Origin: Rubrivivax sp.
GTDB taxonomy: Bacteria > Pseudomonadota > Gammaproteobacteria > Burkholderiales > Burkholderiaceae_C
Reading direction: 5' to 3'
Assembly (NCBI GenBank): GCA_027484885.1
Contig: JAIXSD010000618.1
Span: 1 to 7,687 of the forward strand
Length of the DNA stretch: 7,687 nucleotides
In this document: positions 1 through 6,947 of the stretch, piece by piece
Layout of the letters: every line of letters starts with the position of its first letter
How positions within the stretch are numbered: the first letter of the stretch is position 1
The notes under the pieces: generated by a model
Database searches by the model: none
The model's input: only the letters and a program-made list of their open reading frames with translations
Told to the model about the DNA's origin: nothing
Translations under genes and position numbers: made by a program

Positions 1-22
1 GCCCGACACCTGCCATCTTGAT

Positions 23-28
23 GAGGAG
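23..28 (+). promoter_or_regulatory. Shine-Dalgarno site of cheW
   Basis: GAGGAG lies six bases before the ATG at 35. It supports that start over in-frame alternatives. A tandem TGATGA (19-24) just before it would fit the end of a preceding gene, but only 18 bases of that gene would be visible. Confidence 0.6.
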
Positions 29-34
29 CCGCGC

Positions 35-583
35 ATGAACGCCCCTGCCGCCCGCGACCCGGCCGACCGCCTGCATGGCGCTCGCCTCGAAGCCAGCCAG
101 GCCGGCCCCAGCCAACAGCTGCTGCGCCTGGCCGTGGGCCGGGAGAGCCTGGCCGTGCCCATCAGCGCGGTGCGCGAGATCCTTGAGGTCGGGCGCCTGA
201 CGCCGCTGCCGCAGACACCCGATTTCGTGCGCGGCGTGATGAATCTGCGCGGCGCCGTGGTGCCGGTGATCGACCTGGGCGCGCGCTTCGGCTTCGGCGC
301 CAGCATCCTGGGCCGGCGCTCGGCCATCATCGTCGTCGAGGCGCGCGGCGACGATGACTTTGACCGCCTGATCGCCGGCGTGCTGGTCGACGCCGTCTTC
401 GAGGTGCTGGAGGTGGACGTGCATCGCATCGAAGCCGCCCCCCATCTGGGCGTGGGCATCGCCAGCGAGTTCATTGCCGGCATGGTGCATGTGAATGGCA
501 GTTATGCCGTGCTGCTCAACCTCGACCAGACCCTGTCGCCGGCCGCCCTGTGCCAGCTGATTGCCGACAGCCAGAACGCCTGA
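35..583 (+). CDS. cheW: Chemotaxis adaptor protein CheW
   Basis: This 182-residue cytoplasmic coupling protein bridges methyl-accepting receptors and the kinase CheA in chemosensory arrays. The sequence shows a CheW SH3-like fold: VREILE at residues 46-51, the block from LPQTPDF (58-64) through NLRG (70-73) to VVPVIDL (75-81), and the terminal strand VLLNLDQTLS (159-168). There is no receiver or kinase domain, so it is CheW rather than CheV or CheA. It is slightly longer than E. coli CheW (167 residues) because of about 25 polar N-terminal residues. The start is set by GAGGAG six bases upstream. It is the first of four clustered chemotaxis genes, and cheR follows after a 31-base C-rich gap. 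Which receptors and which CheA it serves cannot be told from the window. Confidence 0.95.
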   Translation: MNAPAARDPADRLHGARLEASQAGPSQQLLRLAVGRESLAVPISAVREILEVGRLTPLPQTPDFVRGVMNLRGAVVPVIDLGARFGFGASILGRRSAIIVVEARGDDDFDRLIAGVLVDAVFEVLEVDVHRIEAAPHLGVGIASEFIAGMVHVNGSYAVLLNLDQTLSPAALCQLIADSQNA

Positions 584-614
584 GGCCACCCGCCGCCCGC
601 CACCGCCCACACCC

Positions 615-1424
615 ATGTCCCAAATCGACGACAGCGCCTTCCAGGCCATCAGCGAGCTCTTCCACCGCATCTCCGGCATCCGCCTGACCGAGGCCAAGCG
701 CGCCCTGGTGCAAAGCCGGCTGCAGAAGCTGGCCCTGGATCAGGGCGAGGCCGACATCAACCAGTTTGTGCACAAGGTGGTGCGCGGCGAGTTGCCGGAT
801 GAGGTGCGCGTGCAGGTGGTGGACCGGCTGACCACCAACGAGACCTATTTCTTCCGCGAACCCGAGCATTTCGAAGACCTGGCGCGGCGCGCGGCCGCGC
901 ACCCGGCGAGCCAGGAGTTCAAGGTCTGGAGCGGCGCCTCCTCCTCGGGCGAAGAGGCCTACAGCATCGCCATGCTGCTGGCCGACAAGCTGGGCCTGAA
1001 CGCCGGCCGCGGCTGGTCGGTGCAGGGCACCGACCTGTCCACCGCCATGGTGGACAGCGCCAGCCGCGGCCTCTACCCCATGGAGCGGGCGCGCAAGGTC
1101 TCGCCCGACTATCTGCGCCGCTTCTGCCTGCGCGGCGAAGGGCCGTACGAGGGCCAGCTGCTGATCTGCCGCGAGCTGCGCGCACGCGTGAGTTTCCAGT
1201 GCGCCAACCTGATGCAGCCCTTGCCGCCCCTGCCGCTGTTCGACGTGATCTTTCTGCGCAATGTGCTGATCTATTTCGACCTGCCGGCCAAACAAGCCAT
1301 CGTCGGCCGGGTGATGGAGCGCCTCAAACCGGGCGGCGTGCTCTATCCTGGCCATGCCGAATCGCTGGCCAACCTGAACCTGCCGCTCAAGGCCGTGGCA
1401 CCGGCCGTGTACCAACATGCATAG
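615..1424 (+). CDS. cheR: Chemotaxis protein methyltransferase CheR
   Basis: This 269-residue enzyme transfers methyl groups from S-adenosylmethionine to receptor glutamates, the adaptation step opposed by CheB. An N-terminal helical domain (about 1-72) is followed by the family signature TTNETYFFRE (73-82), the SAM-binding loop WSGASSSGEEAYSIAM (105-120), acidic D140 after the second strand, FLRNVLIYFD (213-222) and GHAES (246-250). The SAM loop reads SGASSSGEEAYS where many homologues have a Cys and GEEP; this looks like family variation. The start at 615 (MSQIDDSAF) fits usual CheR N-termini. An upstream TTG at 561 would add 18 proline/arginine-rich residues and overlap cheW, so it is less likely. 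No purine-rich ribosome site is visible before 615. The last 8 bases overlap cheD, suggesting translational coupling. Confidence 0.95.
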   Translation: MSQIDDSAFQAISELFHRISGIRLTEAKRALVQSRLQKLALDQGEADINQFVHKVVRGELPDEVRVQVVDRLTTNETYFFREPEHFEDLARRAAAHPASQEFKVWSGASSSGEEAYSIAMLLADKLGLNAGRGWSVQGTDLSTAMVDSASRGLYPMERARKVSPDYLRRFCLRGEGPYEGQLLICRELRARVSFQCANLMQPLPPLPLFDVIFLRNVLIYFDLPAKQAIVGRVMERLKPGGVLYPGHAESLANLNLPLKAVAPAVYQHA

Positions 1425-1971
1425 CAAAAAGGACGCCGCTTCCAGCCCACCGGGCACCACACGCACGGCCAGCCCCGAGCTGCCGGTGGGCGGCGTCGCG
1501 CATCTGATGCCGGGGCAGTGGCATTTCGGCCGCCACGGCACGCTGCGCACCCTGCTCGGCTCCTGCGTGGCCATCACGCTGTGGCACCCGATCCAGCGCT
1601 GCGGCGGCATGTGCCATTTCCTGCTTCCCAGCCGCCAGCACCGCGGCACGGCGCCGCTGGATGGCCGCTACGGTGACGAAGCGGTGGAGCTGATGCTGGA
1701 CAGCCTGCGCCGCCTGGGCACCCAGCCCGGCGACTACCTGGCCCATCTGTACGGCGGCGCCGACACCATGCCCGACGGCAGCCAGGTCAAGTTCAATGTC
1801 GGCCAGCGCAATATCGAACAGGGCTGGGCCTTGATCGATCAGCTGGGCTTCCAGCTGCAGGATGTGGATGTGGGCGACAACGTGCCGCGCACCGTCAGCC
1901 TCAACCTGGACACCGGCCAGGTTGAGGTCAAGCGCGGCCAGCCCACGGTGCCTGGCGCGCCGCGCCGATGA
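1417..1971 (+). CDS. cheD: Receptor glutamine deamidase CheD
   Basis: CheD (184 residues) deamidates glutamine side chains of chemoreceptors to glutamates, making them substrates for CheR. In some bacteria it also partners the phosphatase CheC; no cheC is seen here. The catalytic Cys is C50 in TLLGSCVAI (45-53) and the catalytic His is H67 in CHFLLP (66-71). The 17-residue spacing matches Thermotoga CheD C27/H44. T45 probably supplies the conserved Thr, although it sits one residue closer to Cys than in Thermotoga. NVGQRN (127-132) is another family motif. The first 25 or so residues are non-conserved and rich in Ser, Pro and Thr, so the true start could be internal (for example GTG at 1486). 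The annotated ATG overlaps the cheR stop, and the stop overlaps the cheB ATG (ATGA). A cheR-cheD-cheB order is familiar in betaproteobacteria. Confidence 0.93.
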   Translation: MHSKKDAASSPPGTTRTASPELPVGGVAHLMPGQWHFGRHGTLRTLLGSCVAITLWHPIQRCGGMCHFLLPSRQHRGTAPLDGRYGDEAVELMLDSLRRLGTQPGDYLAHLYGGADTMPDGSQVKFNVGQRNIEQGWALIDQLGFQLQDVDVGDNVPRTVSLNLDTGQVEVKRGQPTVPGAPRR

Positions 1972-3104
1972 ACGCCACCGTGCCCGAAGCGCCGCTGCGG
2001 GTGGCGGTGATTGACGATTCGGCCGTGGTGCGGCAGCAGCTCAGCGCCCTGCTGCAGGCGGCCGGCATGACGGTGACCATCACCGCCAGCGACCCGCTGT
2101 TCGCCTGGCCCAAGCTGGAGGCGCAGTGGCCCGACGTGATCGTGCTGGATGTCGAAATGCCGCGCATGGACGGCATCAGTTTTCTCAAGCGCCTGATGGC
2201 CCAGCGGCCGACGCCGGTGGTGATGTGCTCGACCCTGACCGAACGCGGCTGCGAGACCACTTTGCAAGCCCTCGATGCTGGCGCGGTGGCCTTTGTCACC
2301 AAGCCGCGCCTCGGCCTGCGCGACTTTCTGCAAAGCCCGGACAACGGCCTCGTCGCCGCCGTGCGGGCCGCGGCCAAGGCCAATCTGCGCGCCCTGCCCG
2401 TGCTCCAGCCCACATCTGCGACGACGGCCGCGCTCGCGGCCCACAGCGCTTGGGCCGCGAGTGCGCCGGCGCCGCTGGAAGCCATGGCCCAGACCACCGA
2501 TCAGGTGCTGGCCTTCGGCAGCTCGACCGGCGGCGTGCAGACCATCGAGGCGGTGCTGCGCCAGTTGCCCCGCACCATGCCCGGCATCGTGCTGGTGCAG
2601 CACATGCCGGCCCAATTCACCGCGGCCTTTGCGGCACGGCTGAGCCAGTCCACCGATCTTGAGGTGCTGGAAGCGCGAGACGGTGACCGGGTGCTGAGCG
2701 GCCGGGTGCTGCTGGCCCCCGGCGGCATGCACATGCGGCTGCGGCGCAGCGGCGCCCAGTACCAGGTCGAGGTGCGCGACGGGCCCCTGGTGGGCCACCA
2801 CAAGCCCTCTGTCGATGTCTTGTTCAAATCGGTGGCGCAGGTGGCCGGGCGCAATGCCATCGGCGCCCTGTTCACCGGCATGGGCGAAGACGGTGCGCGC
2901 GGCCTGCTGGCCATGCGCGAGGCCGGCGCCCGCACCCTGGCGCAGGACGAGGCCAGCTGCGTGGTCTACGGCATGCCCAAGGCGGCGGTGGCTTTGGGTG
3001 CGGTGGAGCGGGTGGTGGGCCTGCAGGACATGCCGGCCGTGCTGCGCAGCTGGAGCCTCAAGCCAGCGCCTGGTCGATCACCTTCATCAGCTCCAGCGGG
3101 CTGA
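1968..3104 (+). CDS. cheB: Receptor methylesterase/deamidase response regulator CheB
   Basis: CheB (378 residues) removes methyl groups from receptors when phosphorylated by CheA. An N-terminal receiver (about 10-125) has acidic D16-D17, phospho-acceptor D61 in VLDVEMP, S88/T89 and K112. A low-complexity Ala/Pro/Thr linker (about 140-177) leads to the esterase domain. The catalytic triad is S186 (GSSTGG), H212 (VQHMP) and D308 (GMGEDG). The intervals of 26 and 96 residues equal those of Salmonella S164/H190/D286, so the enzyme should be active. The start overlaps the cheD stop by 4 bases, so translation is probably coupled. The last 14 residues, after WSL, are Pro/Ser/Ala-rich and encoded entirely opposite the 3' end of the convergent receiver gene. 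That tail looks non-conserved. cheB appears to end the operon, with no space for a terminator before the opposing gene. Confidence 0.95.
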   Translation: MNATVPEAPLRVAVIDDSAVVRQQLSALLQAAGMTVTITASDPLFAWPKLEAQWPDVIVLDVEMPRMDGISFLKRLMAQRPTPVVMCSTLTERGCETTLQALDAGAVAFVTKPRLGLRDFLQSPDNGLVAAVRAAAKANLRALPVLQPTSATTAALAAHSAWAASAPAPLEAMAQTTDQVLAFGSSTGGVQTIEAVLRQLPRTMPGIVLVQHMPAQFTAAFAARLSQSTDLEVLEARDGDRVLSGRVLLAPGGMHMRLRRSGAQYQVEVRDGPLVGHHKPSVDVLFKSVAQVAGRNAIGALFTGMGEDGARGLLAMREAGARTLAQDEASCVVYGMPKAAVALGAVERVVGLQDMPAVLRSWSLKPAPGRSPSSAPAG

Positions 3105-3426
3105 AGGGCTTGATCAGGTAATGGTCGGCGCCGGCCTGCAGGCCCGCCTGGCGATCGGCGTCTTGACCGCGCGCGGTCAGCAACACCACCTTGATGTGGG
3201 CCAGCCCGGGATCGGTCTTGATGCGGCGGCAGACCTGCAGGCCGTTGAGGCTGCCCGGCATCATCACGTCCAGCAGCATCAGGTCGGGCTTGATCTGCTG
3301 GGCGATGCTCCAGCCCTGCTCGCCGTTGGCGGCCTCGTGGAGCTCGTAGTCGTCAAATTCCAACGCAAGCCGGATCAGTTCGCGAATTTCTTCCTGATCG
3401 TCGACGATCAATATTTTCTCGGCCAT
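3058..3426 (-). CDS. Stand-alone response regulator receiver (CheY/Spo0F-like)
   Basis: This 122-residue protein is a receiver domain only, with no DNA-binding or enzymatic output. Phosphorylation residues are complete: acidic D9-D10, acceptor D53 in LLDVMMPG, T84 in LLTARG, and K106 in IKPFSP. Y103 occupies the aromatic switch position equivalent to CheY Y106. The start MAEKILIVDD is usual for such domains. It is preceded by GGGGAG (3430-3435), though only three bases from the ATG. An upstream in-frame ATG at 3450 would add eight residues and is less likely. It is divergent from the binding-protein/kinase pair and convergent with cheB, overlapping it by 47 bp. By context it is probably phosphorylated by the histidine kinase at 4452-6773. 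A CheY-like role with the chemotaxis genes is the alternative. It must act through protein-protein contact or phosphotransfer. Confidence 0.9.
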   Translation of the reverse strand: MAEKILIVDDQEEIRELIRLALEFDDYELHEAANGEQGWSIAQQIKPDLMLLDVMMPGSLNGLQVCRRIKTDPGLAHIKVVLLTARGQDADRQAGLQAGADHYLIKPFSPLELMKVIDQALA

Positions 3427-3510
3427 AGTCTCCCCAGCGGCTGGAAGCATTGCCTGACATGATGCCTCAGCGCACCGCGCCGCAGCAGCTTTCGCTGCAG
3501 GAAGTTTGAA

Positions 3511-3530
3511 CACAGGCGCGTCCGCCTGTG
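3511..3530. repeat. Perfect 8-bp inverted repeat with 4-base loop
   Basis: CACAGGCG, then CGTC, then CGCCTGTG. The arms are exact reverse complements. It ends 18 bases before the ATG of the binding-protein gene and just before its ribosome site. It has no T-run, so it is not a classical terminator. It could be a regulator binding site or a leader RNA hairpin. Confidence 0.7.
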
Positions 3531-3536
3531 CAGCCC

Positions 3537-3541
3537 AGGAG
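3537..3541 (+). promoter_or_regulatory. Shine-Dalgarno site of the binding-protein gene
   Basis: AGGAG sits seven bases before the ATG at 3549. It decides that start over the in-frame GTG at 3528, which lies inside the inverted repeat and would add seven residues ahead of the signal peptide. Confidence 0.7.
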
Positions 3542-3548
3542 ATTCACC

Positions 3549-4433
3549 ATGGCCTTGGTTCACTCTCTCTTGCAACAGCGCCTCCAGCCTGCCTTGGCGC
3601 GCTTGGCCTTGGCGTTCACGCTCATCCTGAGCCTGCTCAGCCCACCGGCCTTGGCCCAGGACTCGGGCTACCGCTTCTCCCCGGTGAACCAGGCCAGCAT
3701 CGCCCTGACGGCCGACTACTGGAACCCCATCATTGCCTACGTCTCCGAAAAGAGCGGCGTCAAGCTCAGCCTGAAGATCGGTCGTACCTCGGCCGACACC
3801 ACGGCCTATGTGCTGGCCCAGGAGGTGGAGTTCGTGTTCTCCAACCACCTCTTCAGCCCCGAGCGCGAAAAGCTGGGCTGGCGCGTGATCGGCCGGCGCC
3901 TGACGCCGCCCATCCACGGCCAGCTGATCGTGCCGGCCGACTCGCCCATCACCGATCTGGCCCAGCTGGCCAGCAAGGAAATCGTCTACCCCGGGCCTGA
4001 AGCCTTTGTCTCTTACAAAGTGCCGCACGCCCAGCTGATCAATCGCAAGATCGACGCCAAGCCGGTGTTCGCAGGCAACACCGACGGCGCCCTGGCCCAG
4101 CTCTTCAGCGGCAAGGCCGCCGCCGCCGGCGTCAACTCGCAGCTGGCCGAGAACTACGCACGGCGCGAGAGCAAAAAGTACCGCGTGCTTTGGAGCTCCG
4201 AGCCCCTGCACGACCTGGCCCTGATGGCCGCCTCCAAAGTGCCCGAGAAGGACGTGCAGGCTGTGGCCCGAGCCTTTGCCGGCATGCACAAGGACCCCAA
4301 GGGGCAGGCGATTCTGGTCGAGGTGTCCAAGCACATCGGCCTGACCGAAGAGGCCTACTTCATCCTCTCCGACGGCAGCGAGTACGCGCCCTACCGCCGC
4401 TTCTACCAATCCGCCCCGGCGCAGCTGCGCTGA
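3549..4433 (+). CDS. PhnD-like periplasmic substrate-binding protein, probably a sensor subunit
   Basis: This 294-residue exported protein resembles the phosphate/phosphite/phosphonate binding-protein family (PhnD-like). The N-terminus is a signal peptide: Arg at 11 and 18, a hydrophobic core about 19-31, and a likely cleavage site ALA|Q at 36-37. Mature features fit a two-lobed binding protein: YRFSPVNQ (41-48), FVFSNHLFSPE (96-106), LIVPADSPITDLAQL (126-140), the hinge-region YPGPEAFVSYKVP (147-159) and AGNTDGALAQLFSGKAAAAGV (175-195, matching the usual 'aal.al..G..Daa' segment). There is no lipobox Cys, so it is probably soluble in the periplasm. No permease or ATPase gene adjoins it. The next gene, 18 bases on, is a membrane histidine kinase, so I infer that it presents ligand to the kinase as in three-component systems. 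The ligand is unknown. The SGY-type anion loop of phosphonate binders appears replaced by VSYK, so phosphonate should not be assumed. Confidence 0.85.
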   Translation: MALVHSLLQQRLQPALARLALAFTLILSLLSPPALAQDSGYRFSPVNQASIALTADYWNPIIAYVSEKSGVKLSLKIGRTSADTTAYVLAQEVEFVFSNHLFSPEREKLGWRVIGRRLTPPIHGQLIVPADSPITDLAQLASKEIVYPGPEAFVSYKVPHAQLINRKIDAKPVFAGNTDGALAQLFSGKAAAAGVNSQLAENYARRESKKYRVLWSSEPLHDLALMAASKVPEKDVQAVARAFAGMHKDPKGQAILVEVSKHIGLTEEAYFILSDGSEYAPYRRFYQSAPAQLR

Positions 4434-4451
4434 GCCGGCGGGCGAGAAGCC

Positions 4452-6773
4452 ATGGCGCCTGTGCCGAACTCCTTCAGTCGGCTGCTGGACCGGCTCTTGC
4501 CGTCCAGCCTGATCGGGCGCGTGTTTCTGCTCTATCTCCTGTCCCTGCTGCTCTTCATGGGCGGGGCCCTGGGCTGGTATGCCTGGCGCAGCTTCCACAG
4601 CAGCATCACCAGCGCCCAGGATTCGGCCGACACCTTGATCAGCCTGCTCGGCCCGGTGGTCAGCGAATCGGCAGTGATCGGCGACTACGACACCATCGAG
4701 CGCGCCCTGGCCCGCACCTCCAAGCACAGCGACATCAGCGCCGCCGTCTTCATTGACTTGAAAGGCGGCCGCATCGAACGCAGCGCCCGGCAAGACCCCG
4801 AGCTGCGCGCGCCCAACTGGCTCAGCGCGGCGATCGCCGAGCAACTGCCCGAGCTGAACCTGGCCATCGTCGCCGGCGGCAAGGACTACGGCGTGCTGCG
4901 CCTGCGCTTCAACACCGCCCACATCGCCAACAGCTTCTGGCAACAAAGCCTGGTGGCCGTGGGTCTGGGCCTGCTGAGCCTGCTGGCCGGCCTGGGCCTG
5001 GTCTGGTGGCCGCTCAACCGCTGGCTGGGCAATCTGGGGCAGATCCGTGCGTTCGGCGAGCAGCTGCAGGTCTCCGGCGGGGCGCTCAGCCCCATGCAGA
5101 TGGAAGACGCACCGCTGGAGTTCCGCCAGACCTTCGAGGTCTTGAACCAGGCGGCCAGCTCCCTGCAGCTGGAGCGCGAGCGGGCTGCCGTGACCCTGTC
5201 AGCCATCGGCGACGGCATTGCCAGCACCGATGCCGAGGGCCGCATCCTGCTGGCCAACCCCGTGCTGGGCCATCTGCTGGAACGGGCGCCCGAGCGCCTG
5301 CTGGGTGAGCGCATCCAGGAGCTGCTGCCCGATCTGGGCCGTGACCTCGACCCGGCCCTCGATGCCGCGCGCGAAGGCCACTGGAAGGCCCGGCTGCGCC
5401 TGAACCCCGAGGGCCGCGATGCGGTGGTGCTGGACCTGAGCCGCACACCCATCGCCGGTGGCGGTGGCTGGGTCTATGCCTTCCGCGACATCAGCCAGCA
5501 ACAGGCCCTGGACGACCGGCTGCAAGAAGAGCTGCAGGCGCGCGCCCAGGCCATGCAGACCATGCGCCGCATGCTGCAGGACTTTGCGGCGACGCCGTCG
5601 CAGGACCAAACCAGCGCCAGCCGCGCCCTGGTCAGCAGCGGCAGCAGCGAGGAAAGCGCCGCCCTGCTGCAACTGGTGCAGGAGCTGATCCAGAGGCTGC
5701 GCGAGCGGGGCGAGCAGCTGGCCGCCATCTTCGCCCTCAGCCCGGACGGTTTTGTCTCCTTCGACGCCCAGCACATCTGCCGTTATGTCAGCCCGGCTTT
5801 TGCGCGCCTGGCGGCCCTGCCGCCCGAGCGGGCGCTGGGGCGGCATGAGGACGAGCTGCTGGAGGCCTTGCTGAGCCTGCGTGCCGCTGACGCCCGTGCG
5901 ATCAGCTTTCAGGAGCTGCGCAGCGGCAAGCTGCGCATCGAACTGGAACGCCCCACACGCCGTGTGCTGGAACTCGCCCTGCACGAAGGGCTGAGCAGCG
6001 ACGGCGGCGCTGCCGCGCAGCTGCTGCACCTCAGCGATGTGACCCACCAGGTCGAGGTGGAGCAGATGAAGAGCGAGTTCCTGAGCACCGCCGCCCACGA
6101 GCTGCGCACCCCCATGGCCAGCATCTACGGCTTCACCGAGCTGCTGCTGATGCGCGAGCAGCCCCCGGCGCGGCAAAAGGAGATGCTGGCTCGCATCCAC
6201 CGCCAGTGCCAGTCCATGATCGCCATCCTCAACGAGCTGCTGGACCTGGCCCGCATCGAGGCCCGGCGCGGCCAGGACTTCGAGCTCGAAGTGCTGGATC
6301 TGCAGGCCCTGGTGCAAGAGGTGGTCGACGATTTCAGCCCGCCCGACGCCCGCGCCCTGCCCGAGCTGAGCCTGCCCAGCCAAGGCTGCCGCATCCACGC
6401 CGACCGGCAAAAAGTGCAGCAGGTGCTGCGCAATCTGCTGTCCAACGCCTACAAATACTCGCCCGCGGGCGGGCCGGTCGAGCTGCGCCTGGGCATGGCC
6501 GGCGCCAGCAGCGAGGGGCCGGCCATGGCCGTGCTGGCGGTGCAGGACCACGGCATCGGCATGACCGAAGAGCAGCTCTCCCACGTCACCGAGCGCTTTT
6601 ACCGGGCCGACAAATCGGGCGCCATCCTGGGCACCGGCCTGGGCATGAGCATCGTCAAAGAAATTGTCGAGCTGCATGGCGGCCAGCTGCAACTGAGCAG
6701 CGCGCCCGGCCTGGGCACCACGGCCACCGTGCGCCTGCCCTTGCTGCAGGCCGCGCATCTAGGCCAGGCCTGA
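4452..6773 (+). CDS. Membrane sensor histidine kinase with two PAS domains
   Basis: This 773-residue inner-membrane hybrid-free kinase probably autophosphorylates on H549 and passes phosphate to a separate receiver. Order of parts: transmembrane segment about 22-43; extracytoplasmic domain about 44-165 (Cache/CHASE-like by appearance, family not certain); transmembrane segment about 166-187; a HAMP-like linker to about 245; PAS about 246-350 (AIGDGIASTDAEGRI); a charged, probably coiled-coil stretch about 350-425; PAS about 422-535 (SPDGFVSFD); HisKA with STAAHELRTP (H549, and the E550-x-x-T553 phosphatase signature); and HATPase with N box RNLLSNAYKYS (660-670), G1 DHGIGM (699-704), F box ERFYRAD and G2 GTGLGM (727-732). 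All ATP-binding boxes are intact. It follows the binding-protein gene by 18 bases, with a weak GGCGAG before the ATG, so the two are probably co-transcribed. The partner is most likely the divergent receiver at 3058-3426. Confidence 0.93.
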   Translation: MAPVPNSFSRLLDRLLPSSLIGRVFLLYLLSLLLFMGGALGWYAWRSFHSSITSAQDSADTLISLLGPVVSESAVIGDYDTIERALARTSKHSDISAAVFIDLKGGRIERSARQDPELRAPNWLSAAIAEQLPELNLAIVAGGKDYGVLRLRFNTAHIANSFWQQSLVAVGLGLLSLLAGLGLVWWPLNRWLGNLGQIRAFGEQLQVSGGALSPMQMEDAPLEFRQTFEVLNQAASSLQLERERAAVTLSAIGDGIASTDAEGRILLANPVLGHLLERAPERLLGERIQELLPDLGRDLDPALDAAREGHWKARLRLNPEGRDAVVLDLSRTPIAGGGGWVYAFRDISQQQALDDRLQEELQARAQAMQTMRRMLQDFAATPSQDQTSASRALVSSGSSEESAALLQLVQELIQRLRERGEQLAAIFALSPDGFVSFDAQHICRYVSPAFARLAALPPERALGRHEDELLEALLSLRAADARAISFQELRSGKLRIELERPTRRVLELALHEGLSSDGGAAAQLLHLSDVTHQVEVEQMKSEFLSTAAHELRTPMASIYGFTELLLMREQPPARQKEMLARIHRQCQSMIAILNELLDLARIEARRGQDFELEVLDLQALVQEVVDDFSPPDARALPELSLPSQGCRIHADRQKVQQVLRNLLSNAYKYSPAGGPVELRLGMAGASSEGPAMAVLAVQDHGIGMTEEQLSHVTERFYRADKSGAILGTGLGMSIVKEIVELHGGQLQLSSAPGLGTTATVRLPLLQAAHLGQA

Positions 6774-6823
6774 ACGGCGCGGGACGGGTTTGCTTGCGAA
6801 CTTTTACAAATGCTCACCGTTAT

Positions 6824-6855
6824 GGCGCTGAGCTGACGCAGAACAGCACAGCGCC
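6824..6855. repeat. Stem-loop downstream of the kinase gene
   Basis: GGCGCTG (6824-6830) pairs exactly with CAGCGCC (6849-6855). After a single A/A mismatch, GCTG (6832-6835) pairs with CAGC (6844-6847), closing an 8-base loop. That makes 11 base pairs in 32 bases, 50 bases after the kinase stop. No T-run follows, so it is not a standard intrinsic terminator. It may protect the transcript 3' end or be a protein site. Confidence 0.6.
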
Positions 6856-6947
6856 TAGCCGCGCAAGCCGGCCTGCGTCCCGAATTGGCACGCCCAGCTC
6901 GGGAACACACAGCAACCATCGGTGCGGCGCGCTCGCGGCGGCGGTCG

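Larger units (their letters stand above)
3427..3548. promoter_or_regulatory. Divergent intergenic region between receiver and binding-protein genes
   Basis: This 122-base spacer must carry or pass the promoters of both the - strand receiver and the + strand binding-protein/kinase pair. I found no convincing sigma-70, sigma-54 or FliA-type promoter on either strand. It contains a direct repeat TGCCTGA/TGCCTCA (3451-3457 and 3463-3469, 12-base period), a small hairpin GCAGC-TTTC-GCTGC (3485-3498) and a perfect 8-bp inverted repeat (3511-3530). Calling it regulatory rests mainly on gene layout. Confidence 0.5.

Noticed and set aside
1..24. Possible 3' end of an upstream gene (frame ending in tandem TGA TGA at 19-24; frame three ends instead at 36-38).
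   Set aside because: Only six codons are visible and the frame cannot be decided, so no product or even existence can be supported.
3490..3530. FliA-type promoter (AAGTTT-like box at 3502-3507) for the binding-protein gene.
   Set aside because: No GCCGATAA-like -10 follows at the right distance; the downstream sequence is the inverted repeat.
3408..4946. 512-residue open frame on the - strand.
   Set aside because: It lies antisense to the binding-protein and kinase genes, is rich in His/Gln/Gly/Val as expected from the reverse of GC-biased codons, and shows no domain.
5199..6758. 519-residue open frame on the - strand inside the kinase gene.
   Set aside because: It is a shadow of the kinase reading frame; its composition (HQQ/AAL-rich) reflects antisense codons and the + strand frame has intact kinase motifs.
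6885..6899. TGGCAC with downstream GC as a sigma-54 promoter.
   Set aside because: The -12 GC is two bases out of place relative to the required GG-to-GC spacing and TTGC is absent.
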